From positions 1 to 14,481 of the forward strand of contig JANTGL010000035.1 in NCBI GenBank assembly GCA_024762915.1: a stretch of 14,481 nucleotides of DNA, written 5' to 3'. Made by a program: the position numbers and the translations under genes. The stretch comes from Bacteroidales bacterium. GTDB taxonomy: Bacteria; Bacteroidota; Bacteroidia; Bacteroidales; JAADGE01. Below are positions 1-5,336 of this stretch, piece by piece (position 1 is the first letter of the stretch; each line of letters opens with the position of its first letter). The notes under the pieces are model-generated. The model was not told the DNA's origin and ran no database searches. It worked only from the letters and a program-made list of their open reading frames with translations.

Positions 1-46
1 TTAGTTTATAAAATAATAGATAAGGCAAAATTTTTACTATCTTGCA

Positions 47-100
47 AACTGAAAAATTATAGCTTAATATGCCGCACGCTTTTAAGCTAAGACGTTATGA
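47..100 (+). other. Cassette-like junction upstream of the DKNYY-repeat gene
   Basis: An 8-bp perfect inverted repeat, TAGCTTAA (60-67) and TTAAGCTA (82-89), is followed four bases later by CGTTATGA, with GTT at 94. An AAC lies upstream at 47-49. The next ATG (120) is 26 bp after the GTT. The AAC-hairpin-CGTT-ATG layout recurs at five later junctions. It resembles a degenerate attC site, but that reading is inference. The first 119 bp hold no other gene. Confidence 0.35.
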
Positions 101-119
101 GCAATAAACGAATTAAAAG

Positions 120-1391
120 ATGGCGGAATCCACAGGAATATTTATTGAAGTTGACCTTGATGAAAACGTGGTAAAAAAATTGTTGAATCAAAAGTTTGAA
201 AATGCCCCATTTGGAAAAAAATTAGGGTACTATTTTAGTGAGCTACTCTACGATAGAAACAACAATCCTGAAAAGGTTTTTATATTTCATTATGACAAAA
301 AGGAGCAGAAATGCTTTATCGCTTATCTAATGAACTACTTTAATGAAGTTGATATTTCACATTTTCCCAAAATATTGGAAATGATGAGTACGCTCAAGAA
401 TACAAACACTACCAATTATGCTGTTGTGATGACGACCTTCCCTGAAGTTTTATGGGGATATAAAATAACTAAAGGCGTAAATAGGTTATTAGCTGAAAAT
501 ATACCTCAAGACAAGGTAGCTTTCCTTTCTGAGAAATTTTGGTCTTTTTCGGAGAATAATGATTTTCCTGAACCTCAAAAAGCACTCAAAAAGAGAGGGT
601 ATTTCTACAAAAGTTTTAAAAACTACTACAAAAAATATCTTGCATACGTAGAAGAATCGTTAAAACCACAAAAAATAGCTAAAGCAACCAAAGAGAATCC
701 CTATCATTTATTTGACGAATTTTACACCTATGATTACAAAGTATATGAATTCAGAACCTATACCAATCAAGTAATAGAACTCCCCAAAGCCGACCCCTTA
801 TCATTTAGAAATGTTGCTCATGTTAAAGCCGATAAAAATTTTGTATTTAAACAAAAGCTGGCAGTAAATTCTCCACCTAAAAGTATAAAGAAAGGGAATT
901 TTACCGTTAACAACCCAAAGGCCATTTGGGAATGGCATATTGTAGATGGGGTTCATGGGGGAAGTTTTGAATACATCAAAGAAAAGTGGGACACAATTTA
1001 CTACAGGGATAAAGACAATATATTCTATGGTTTAAAAAAAATAGCAGCAGATAGGAACACCTTTGAATACCTAGATTTTTGTTTTGGAAGAGATAAAAAC
1101 CATGTATTCTGTTATGACAGCATAATCCCCATTGATACCAATAGTTGCGAACTAAGTAAAAATGGATTCATTTGCGATCAAGAAAATATTTTTCACTTTG
1201 ATAACCAAATACCTCTTGACGCAAAAACATTTAAAGTTTTAGAATGTATAAAGGGAACTTACAAAGGAGTTGGTGCCAATGGGCATCCAATAAATGGAAC
1301 TTTTGTACTTGAAGATAAATATGGAAAGTATGAATACAACAAAGATTGGGAACAGGAAAAAATAAAGCTCATAACAAATAAACCCAATTAA
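120..1391 (+). CDS. DKNYY-repeat family hypothetical protein
   Basis: This is a soluble 423-residue protein of unknown function. Its C-terminal half carries several units of the DKNYY type, an aromatic-rich repeat in which a DK(D/N) turn is followed by a Val/Ile-Phe-Tyr/Phe strand, then a P/D segment ending in TF-x-V/Y-L. Visible units lie near residues 203-250, 290-320, 321-345 and 350-375; examples are YYRDKDNIFY (294-303) and GRDKNHVFCY (323-332). Residues 1-200 are rich in Lys, Phe and Tyr and match nothing I recognise. There is no signal peptide or membrane segment, so it is probably cytoplasmic. It is the first of four plus-strand accessory genes and is flanked by cassette-like junctions. 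The stop codon lies inside the loop of the hairpin at 1378-1403. The repeat-family assignment is fairly firm. No activity can be inferred. Confidence 0.8.
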   Translation: MAESTGIFIEVDLDENVVKKLLNQKFENAPFGKKLGYYFSELLYDRNNNPEKVFIFHYDKKEQKCFIAYLMNYFNEVDISHFPKILEMMSTLKNTNTTNYAVVMTTFPEVLWGYKITKGVNRLLAENIPQDKVAFLSEKFWSFSENNDFPEPQKALKKRGYFYKSFKNYYKKYLAYVEESLKPQKIAKATKENPYHLFDEFYTYDYKVYEFRTYTNQVIELPKADPLSFRNVAHVKADKNFVFKQKLAVNSPPKSIKKGNFTVNNPKAIWEWHIVDGVHGGSFEYIKEKWDTIYYRDKDNIFYGLKKIAADRNTFEYLDFCFGRDKNHVFCYDSIIPIDTNSCELSKNGFICDQENIFHFDNQIPLDAKTFKVLECIKGTYKGVGANGHPINGTFVLEDKYGKYEYNKDWEQEKIKLITNKPN

Positions 1392-1418
1392 AAAAGGGTT
1401 TATACGAATCCGTTAGCT
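1372..1418 (+). other. Cassette-like junction with hairpin overlapping the upstream stop codon
   Basis: TAAC (1372-1375) is followed by the 8-bp perfect inverted repeat ATAAACCC (1378-1385) and GGGTTTAT (1396-1403), then eight bases ending in CC, then GTTAGC at 1412. The whole can fold with TAAC pairing to GTTA. The next ATG is 32 bp after the GTT. The hairpin is not followed by a T tract on either strand, so it is not a convincing terminator. It shares its layout with the junctions near 47, 3310, 4652 and 4721. Confidence 0.35.
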
Positions 1419-1443
1419 GCAAGTATCAAATAGATTTTAAAAT

Positions 1444-1986
1444 ATGCCAAAAAAGAAAAAAGCTCCAATATGGATTCTAATTTTGATTCTGTTCTTAATA
1501 TTTGGCGGTATTTTCGCTATCGTTATCGGATTAAATAATATTAAAAATTACACTAATCCATATTTATTTGTAATCATCTTTGGTGGTTGCGGGTTTGTAA
1601 GCGGATTTTGGATTTCAAAAAAATTAAAACAAAAAATTGCTATTACTCAAAATATGAAAAATGAATATTATAAAGCGATATTCTCATTCTCGGTTGGATT
1701 TTTTGGATTATTCATTTTATCAGGTTCATATTTAAATGAAAGTTTATCTGATATTGAAAAATGCGGCGTTTTTGAAGTTATTAATAAATACAAAAGAGAA
1801 AAAGTTTTTAGATTTCCGGAAAAAATTTCATTAGAAGTAAAAATTGATAACAACAATCATCGAATGATTTGCAGCAAAAAGTTTTGGAACAATACATTGG
1901 TTGGAGACAGAATTTATTTATGTTTATATAAAAGCAATATAGGATTTGATTTTGCGACTTTACCGGATGATATTAAAAATAAATAA
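1444..1986 (+). CDS. Small membrane protein with C-terminal soluble domain, unknown function
   Basis: This 180-residue protein begins with a Lys-rich stretch (residues 2-6), then has three predicted membrane segments near residues 9-30, 39-57 and 78-95. A soluble tail of about 80 residues follows. The positive N-terminus suggests it starts in the cytoplasm, which would place the tail outside the inner membrane. The tail (about 107-180) alternates hydrophobic and charged residues like a small beta domain and contains three cysteines (107, 143, 160). I do not recognise the family. It sits between two cassette-like junctions, with 52 bp to the preceding gene and 54 bp to the following one. The ATG at 1444 is preceded only by an AT-rich leader. 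The gene is probably real, given its length, clear membrane topology and position. Confidence 0.7.
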   Translation: MPKKKKAPIWILILILFLIFGGIFAIVIGLNNIKNYTNPYLFVIIFGGCGFVSGFWISKKLKQKIAITQNMKNEYYKAIFSFSVGFFGLFILSGSYLNESLSDIEKCGVFEVINKYKREKVFRFPEKISLEVKIDNNNHRMICSKKFWNNTLVGDRIYLCLYKSNIGFDFATLPDDIKNK

Positions 1987-2001
1987 TAAAAACCAGACAG
2001 C

Positions 2002-2017
2002 TAACACAAAGTTAAAA
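2002..2017 (+). other. Short cassette-like junction TAAC-N5-GTTA
   Basis: TAAC (2002-2005) and GTTA (2011-2014) form a minimal inverted repeat around ACAAA, just after the membrane-protein gene. The lipoprotein ATG is 30 bp after the GTT. It looks like the outer arms of the other junctions with the inner stem missing. It is weak in isolation and is supported by its position and spacing. Confidence 0.25.
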
Positions 2018-2040
2018 ACAATAAAAAAAATAATTACACA

Positions 2041-3312
2041 ATGAAATTAAAATATCTATTTTTAATATCAACTCTATTATTTTCGATATTTTACAGTTGT
2101 AAAAAAGATAAAATTGAAAATGTTAAATACAGCATGCAACAAATAGGAGGAGATATTATTTGTGAGGCTCCCGGTGACTTTTTCGGGCAATCTGTGTCCC
2201 TAAGTTCCGACGGTTTAATTATAGCAATTGGTGCATGGGGCAATGATGGGAATGGTATTGATGCCGGGCATGTAAGGATTTATCAATATTTTTCCGGAAA
2301 TTGGACACAAATAGGGAATGATATTGACGGAGAAGCAGCAGGTGACGCCTTTGGTTCTTCTGTAAGTTTAAGTTCTGAAGGCTCAAGAGTAGCAATTGGG
2401 GCTCCTGGGAATGATGGAAACGGTTCTGGTTCCGGTCGCGTTCGTATTTTCCAAAATCAAAGTGGAACATGGACACAAGTCGGTAATGATATTGACGGAG
2501 AAGCAGAAGGAGACTTCTCCGGTTATCCTTTAAGTTTAAGTGCCAATGGTTCACAAGTAGCAATTGGAGCTTATCTTAATGATGGGAATGGCACAGCTTC
2601 CGGACATGTAAGGGTTTACAAAAACATTTCAGGTATTTGGACACAGATAGGTAACGATATTGACGGAGAAGCAGAAGGAGATAAATCAGGTGAGTCAGTA
2701 AGTCTAAGTTCAGATGGTATGACAGTAGCAATAGGTGCCACATTAAATGATGATAATGGCTTTGCTTCAGGTCACGTGAGAATTTACAAAAACATTTCAG
2801 GAATGTGGACGCAGGTGGGAAACGATATAAATGGGGAATCAGAAAATGATCATTCGGGTAAGTCTGTAAGCCTAAGTTCTGACGGTTCTATTATAGCTAT
2901 TGGGGCCCCTTACAATAATGGAAAAGGTGATTATGCCGGTCATGTAAGGATTTATCAAAATAAGGTAGGAACATGGTCACAATTGGGTCAGGATATTGAT
3001 GGTGAAGCAGAAGGAGACTTCTCCGGTTATTCCTTAAGTATAAATAACGATGGTTCTACATTAGTTATTGGTGCTTTATGGAATCAAGATAATGGTATTG
3101 ATGCCGGACATGTAAGAATTTACAAAAACATTTCCGGAAATTGGACAAAAGCAGGAGATGATATTGACGGAGATGCAAAAGGAGACCTTTTAGGTGCGTC
3201 CGTAAGCATGAACGGAGATGGCTCAAAAGTTGCCGTTGGTGCCCCAAGCAGCAGTACAGATAGTGGTTATGTGCGCGTATATAATATAGTTACTACAATC
3301 AATGACCAATAA
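2041..3312 (+). CDS. FG-GAP-repeat lipoprotein (putative seven-bladed beta-propeller)
   Basis: This is a 423-residue lipoprotein. The hydrophobic signal ends in a lipobox-like FYSC with Cys20, followed by Lys-Lys-Asp. From about residue 39 it consists of seven units of 56 residues built on IDGEAEGD, then SG-x-SVSLSSDG, then VAIGA, then NDGNG, then SGHVRIY, then WTQIG. The VAIGAP and NDGNG segments are typical of integrin-alpha-like FG-GAP repeats, where Asp/Asn-rich loops bind calcium. Seven units fit a closed seven-bladed propeller on the cell surface or in the periplasm, probably for adhesion or binding. Repeat starts fall exactly 168 bp apart with no indels. No type IX sorting domain follows the last unit; the protein ends in a short tail after the repeats. 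It has cassette-like junctions on both sides. The repeat-family assignment is firm, while the ligand is unknown. Confidence 0.88.
   Translation: MKLKYLFLISTLLFSIFYSCKKDKIENVKYSMQQIGGDIICEAPGDFFGQSVSLSSDGLIIAIGAWGNDGNGIDAGHVRIYQYFSGNWTQIGNDIDGEAAGDAFGSSVSLSSEGSRVAIGAPGNDGNGSGSGRVRIFQNQSGTWTQVGNDIDGEAEGDFSGYPLSLSANGSQVAIGAYLNDGNGTASGHVRVYKNISGIWTQIGNDIDGEAEGDKSGESVSLSSDGMTVAIGATLNDDNGFASGHVRIYKNISGMWTQVGNDINGESENDHSGKSVSLSSDGSIIAIGAPYNNGKGDYAGHVRIYQNKVGTWSQLGQDIDGEAEGDFSGYSLSINNDGSTLVIGALWNQDNGIDAGHVRIYKNISGNWTKAGDDIDGDAKGDLLGASVSMNGDGSKVAVGAPSSSTDSGYVRVYNIVTTINDQ
2155..3312 (+). repeat. In-frame tandem repeat, 168-bp period, about seven units
   Basis: Equivalent codons (I-D-G-E-A or its variants) begin at 2155, 2323, 2491, 2659, 2827, 2995 and 3163, each exactly 168 bp apart. 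The last unit is shortened to about 150 bp by the stop codon. Units differ mainly at synonymous and loop positions. Some non-adjacent units share long identical stretches: 2500-2526 matches 3004-3030, and 2251-2267 matches 3091-3107. The repeat is part of the lipoprotein gene, not a separate element. Confidence 0.9.
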
Positions 3313-3392
3313 CATAATACAAATTTTGGATAATAGTTTTTTATCACAAAAATAAACCACATTAAAAACGTAGTTTATTAGAGCCGTTGTGG
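3310..3392 (+). other. Cassette-like junction upstream of fic
   Basis: TAAC at 3310-3313 overlaps the lipoprotein stop codon. It is followed by a perfect 7-bp inverted repeat, AATAAAC (3351-3357) and GTTTATT (3373-3379), then AGAGCC and GTTGTGG at 3386. AACCAC (3355-3360) can alternatively pair with GTGGTT (3389-3394). At about 80 bp this is the most attC-like in size. An ATG follows 27 bp after the GTT, but it opens only a tiny 18-codon frame. Confidence 0.35.
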
Positions 3393-3412
3393 TTAATTAA
3401 AGAAATAAAGAA

Positions 3413-3469
3413 ATGAAAATAAGAGTATTTATATTTGCAAAAACACCTAAAATTGAAAATATAAATTAG
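3413..3469 (+). CDS. Possible micro-ORF or cassette-gene remnant, 18 residues
   Basis: An ATG 27 bp after the junction GTT opens an 18-codon frame, beginning MKIRVFIFAKT and ending in TAG at 3467-3469. It stops immediately before the second TATATTTGC motif. It occupies the position where the cassette-like layout predicts a gene start. It may be a truncated gene, a leader peptide, or chance. I see no family signature, and it is too short for any functional call. Confidence 0.2.
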   Translation: MKIRVFIFAKTPKIENIN

Positions 3470-3483
3470 TATATTTGCAAAAA
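3430..3483 (+). promoter_or_regulatory. Two TATATTTGCAAAAA copies before fic; the second is a likely promoter
   Basis: The 14-mer TATATTTGCAAAAA occurs at 3430-3443 and again at 3470-3483, exactly 40 bp apart. Each contains TATATTTG, a match to the Bacteroidota -7 element TAnnTTTG. The second copy ends 13 bp before the fic ATG, which suits a short leader. No well-spaced upstream TTTG box is visible for it. The pair could be two promoters, or an operator repeat that the winged helix of the Fic protein might bind; the latter is inference. Confidence 0.4.
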
Positions 3484-3496
3484 GTAATATTTTGAT

Positions 3497-4636
3497 ATGG
3501 ATATTAAAGACTTTAAAGCAGGAAAATATATTAAGCAAATAGAATATTCATCATTTCTGCCTGAAAAAATTTACAAAGAATGGATTATCTCTTCTCCTAA
3601 GATTAACCATTTATTATCAGAAGCAAATAGATTGCTTGGTGAATTAAATGCTTTTTCTCAATTGATACCGGATGTAGATTTCTTTATAAAAATGCACATT
3701 TCAAAAGAAGCAACGACTTCCAGTAGAATTGAGGGGACTAGAACAAATATGGAAGAGGCGCTTTTGAATGAGGAAGAATTAAATCCTAAAAAAAGGGACG
3801 ATTGGAAAGAAGTTCAAAACTATATTAATGCTATAAATTATTCGATATCTGAACTTGAAAAATTACCATTATCTAACAGATTGTTAAAAAATACACATAA
3901 GGTTTTATTATCAGGTGCTCGAGGAAAACATAAATTGCCCGGAGAATTTAGAAAAAGTCAAAATTGGCTGGGTGCAACACTCAAAGATGCCATTTATATT
4001 CCACCGTATTATCTTGATATACAAGATTTAATGAGTGATTTAGAAAAGTTTTTGAATGAAAATGATTATTATATTCCACATTTAATAAAAATTGCTGTTG
4101 CTCATTATCAGTTTGAAACAATCCACCCGTTTTTAGATGGAAATGGCAGGTTAGGAAGATTGATGATTACATTATATTTAGTCAGCAATAATATTTTAAA
4201 AAAACCGGCATTATATCTATCTGATTTTTTCGAAAAACACAAAGAATACTATTATGATAATTTAATGCGAGTTAGGTTAAATAATGATTTGGAACAATGG
4301 ATTACTTTCTTTTTGGTTGGGGTTATAGAAACTTCAAAATTATCAATTCAGGTCTTTAAAGATATTATTCAACTTAAATCTGATATTGAAGATAATAAAA
4401 TTCCGAAAATGGGAAGTAAAGCGGAAAAAGGTATACAAATTTTAAGAATTTTATTTCAAAATCCGATTATTACTTCAAATAAATTGGTCAAAGAACAAAA
4501 TATTGCTTCATCAACTGCAAACAGACTACTTTCAGAATTTGAAAAACTTAAAATTATAAAAGAATATACCGGATTTAGGAGAAATAGAAAATATATATTT
4601 AAAGACTATTTCGAATTATTTAATAAAAAAGAATGA
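3497..4636 (+). CDS. Fic-family AMPylase-type protein with C-terminal winged helix
   Basis: At 379 residues this is a typical length for the Fic_N/Fic/wHTH architecture. The Fic core motif HPFLDGNGRLGR lies at 210-221 and is complete: catalytic His210, Asp/Gly-Asn-Gly for phosphate and metal binding, and Arg221. Fic enzymes usually transfer AMP from ATP to a hydroxyl side chain of a target protein. An N-terminal inhibitory motif of the (S/T)xxxE(G/N) form is visible at Ser75-Gly80, with Glu79 the expected autoinhibitory residue, so this is a self-restrained class II-type protein. Residues about 305-370 look like a winged helix-turn-helix (KGIQILRILFQNP, then SSTANRLLSEFEK), suggesting DNA binding and possible autoregulation. 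No partner antitoxin lies next to it, consistent with an internal inhibitory motif. It has its own putative promoter and lies in the accessory region. Target unknown. Confidence 0.93.
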   Translation: MDIKDFKAGKYIKQIEYSSFLPEKIYKEWIISSPKINHLLSEANRLLGELNAFSQLIPDVDFFIKMHISKEATTSSRIEGTRTNMEEALLNEEELNPKKRDDWKEVQNYINAINYSISELEKLPLSNRLLKNTHKVLLSGARGKHKLPGEFRKSQNWLGATLKDAIYIPPYYLDIQDLMSDLEKFLNENDYYIPHLIKIAVAHYQFETIHPFLDGNGRLGRLMITLYLVSNNILKKPALYLSDFFEKHKEYYYDNLMRVRLNNDLEQWITFFLVGVIETSKLSIQVFKDIIQLKSDIEDNKIPKMGSKAEKGIQILRILFQNPIITSNKLVKEQNIASSTANRLLSEFEKLKIIKEYTGFRRNRKYIFKDYFELFNKKE

Positions 4637-4651
4637 TTAAAAACTTACCGC

Positions 4652-4679
4652 AACATTGTGGCTATGCGCACCGTTATGA
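4652..4679 (+). other. Cassette-like junction after fic
   Basis: AAC (4652-4654), GTG (4658-4660), CAC (4669-4671) and GTT (4673-4675) form a nested, short, imperfect inverted repeat, 15 bp after the fic stop codon. GTTATGA here repeats the heptamer seen at 94-100. An ATG follows 26 bp after the GTT (4699) but opens only five codons. The stem is weak; the recurring heptamer and the spacing are the support. Confidence 0.3.
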
Positions 4680-4720
4680 AACATTAATAAAGCAGCATAT
4701 GTCTCATTTAAAATAAATCA

Positions 4721-4750
4721 AACTTATAATTATAAACAGAGCCGTTAAAT
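4721..4750 (+). other. Last cassette-like junction and probable edge of the accessory region
   Basis: AAC (4721-4723) is followed directly by the 12-bp palindrome TTATAATTATAA (4724-4735), then ACAGAGCC, then GTTAAAT at 4744. The AGAGCCGTT string repeats that at 3380-3388. No plus-strand gene follows; the next element is the terminator of the minus-strand SiaC-like gene. The 4637-4847 intergenic stretch holds only this junction, the preceding one and that terminator. Confidence 0.3.
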
Positions 4751-4775
4751 AAAAAGGGGCATTCAATAAAAGAGT

Positions 4776-4806
4776 AAGACCCGAAATGCTTTGCAAAACG
4801 GGTCTT
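4776..4806 (-). terminator. Hairpin terminator for the SiaC-like gene
   Basis: AAGACCCG (4776-4783) and CGGGTCTT (4799-4806) form a perfect 8-bp GC-containing stem with a 15-nt loop, 41 bp beyond the stop codon of the minus-strand gene. Read on the minus strand it is followed by ACTCTTTTATT, a modest U-rich tract. The plus-strand side lacks a T tract. It may also insulate the housekeeping side from the accessory region. Confidence 0.6.
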
Positions 4807-4847
4807 CATACTCAAAATCAAACGTACAAGGAAAAACTTAATATTTT

Positions 4848-5243
4848 TTATAACTCTTCTTCATATTCTATAAATTCAAAATCCAGCTCAACAATTTCAT
4901 CAAATTCTTCTCCGGCTTCCTGCATATCTTCATCTTCTTCAAGTGCATACCATCGTATGCTAACCGAATATCCGCTTTCGCTTATATCTTCCAGTTTAAA
5001 AAAAATGTCTAACAATAATTTTGCAGAAGCCGTATTAAAATATTCCATTTTGACATCAAGAACTAAGGGTTCTTTCAGACCTGCATTTTTATAATCATCC
5101 AACCATTTAATCAACTGTTGATAAAACTTATCAGTATCAGCAGGAAAAGAACGACCGGTCAACAAAAATCGGTTTTCTTCCGCATCAAAGATTACTCCGG
5201 GAGTATCCTGTCCTGCTTTTAATTCTATTTTATCAGGAAACAT
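4848..5243 (-). CDS. SiaC-like (DUF1987) regulatory phosphoprotein
   Basis: At 131 residues this is the usual length for the family. SiaC-type proteins resemble anti-sigma-factor antagonists. In Pseudomonas, SiaC is phosphorylated by the kinase SiaB and dephosphorylated by the PP2C-type phosphatase SiaA, and its unphosphorylated form activates a diguanylate cyclase. The core segment here (DVKMEYFNTASAKLLLDIF, about 63-81) lines up with the SiaC phosphosite region, with Thr71 in NTAS at the position of the modified Thr. SIRWYALEED (95-104) is also typical of the family. The C-terminus is very acidic. No SiaA- or SiaB-like gene is next to it, so partners must lie elsewhere. It has its own promoter (5264-5296) and terminator (4776-4806) and so looks monocistronic. 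Family confident; role in this organism inferred. Confidence 0.87.
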   Translation of the reverse strand: MFPDKIELKAGQDTPGVIFDAEENRFLLTGRSFPADTDKFYQQLIKWLDDYKNAGLKEPLVLDVKMEYFNTASAKLLLDIFFKLEDISESGYSVSIRWYALEEDEDMQEAGEEFDEIVELDFEFIEYEEEL

Positions 5244-5263
5244 ATTCTTATTTAGTTTTCAGA

Positions 5264-5296
5264 CAAAAATAGAAAAACTTTTTATAAAAATACAAA
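5264..5296 (-). promoter_or_regulatory. Bacteroidota-type promoter for the SiaC-like gene
   Basis: On the minus strand, TTTG (5296-5293) is followed after 21 nt by TATTTTTG (5271-5264). This matches the TTTG / TAnnTTTG -33/-7 layout of Bacteroidota sigma-ABfr promoters. Transcription would start near 5257, about 13 nt before the ATG at 5243. This is the best-formed promoter in the window. Confidence 0.5.
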
Positions 5297-5336
5297 TATT
5301 ATTCCGGAAAGTCAAATTTATCTTACTTAATTCCAA

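Noticed and set aside
1378..1403. Hairpin ATAAACCC/GGGTTTAT read as a rho-independent terminator
   Set aside because: No T tract follows on either strand and the gene's stop codon lies in the loop. It fits better as part of the cassette-like junction.
2219..2563. 114-codon minus-strand frame
   Set aside because: It is the antisense of the FG-GAP repeats. The Leu/His-rich repetitive product mirrors the repeat and has no family signature.
4786..5094. 102-codon plus-strand frame rich in Ser
   Set aside because: It is antisense to the well-supported SiaC-like gene. Its Ser runs reflect the acidic codons of that gene, and it starts inside the terminator.
5302..5309. Palindrome TTCCGGAA between the S41 and SiaC-like genes
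   Set aside because: An 8-bp palindrome alone is expected by chance, and TTCCGG strings are frequent throughout the housekeeping part of this window.
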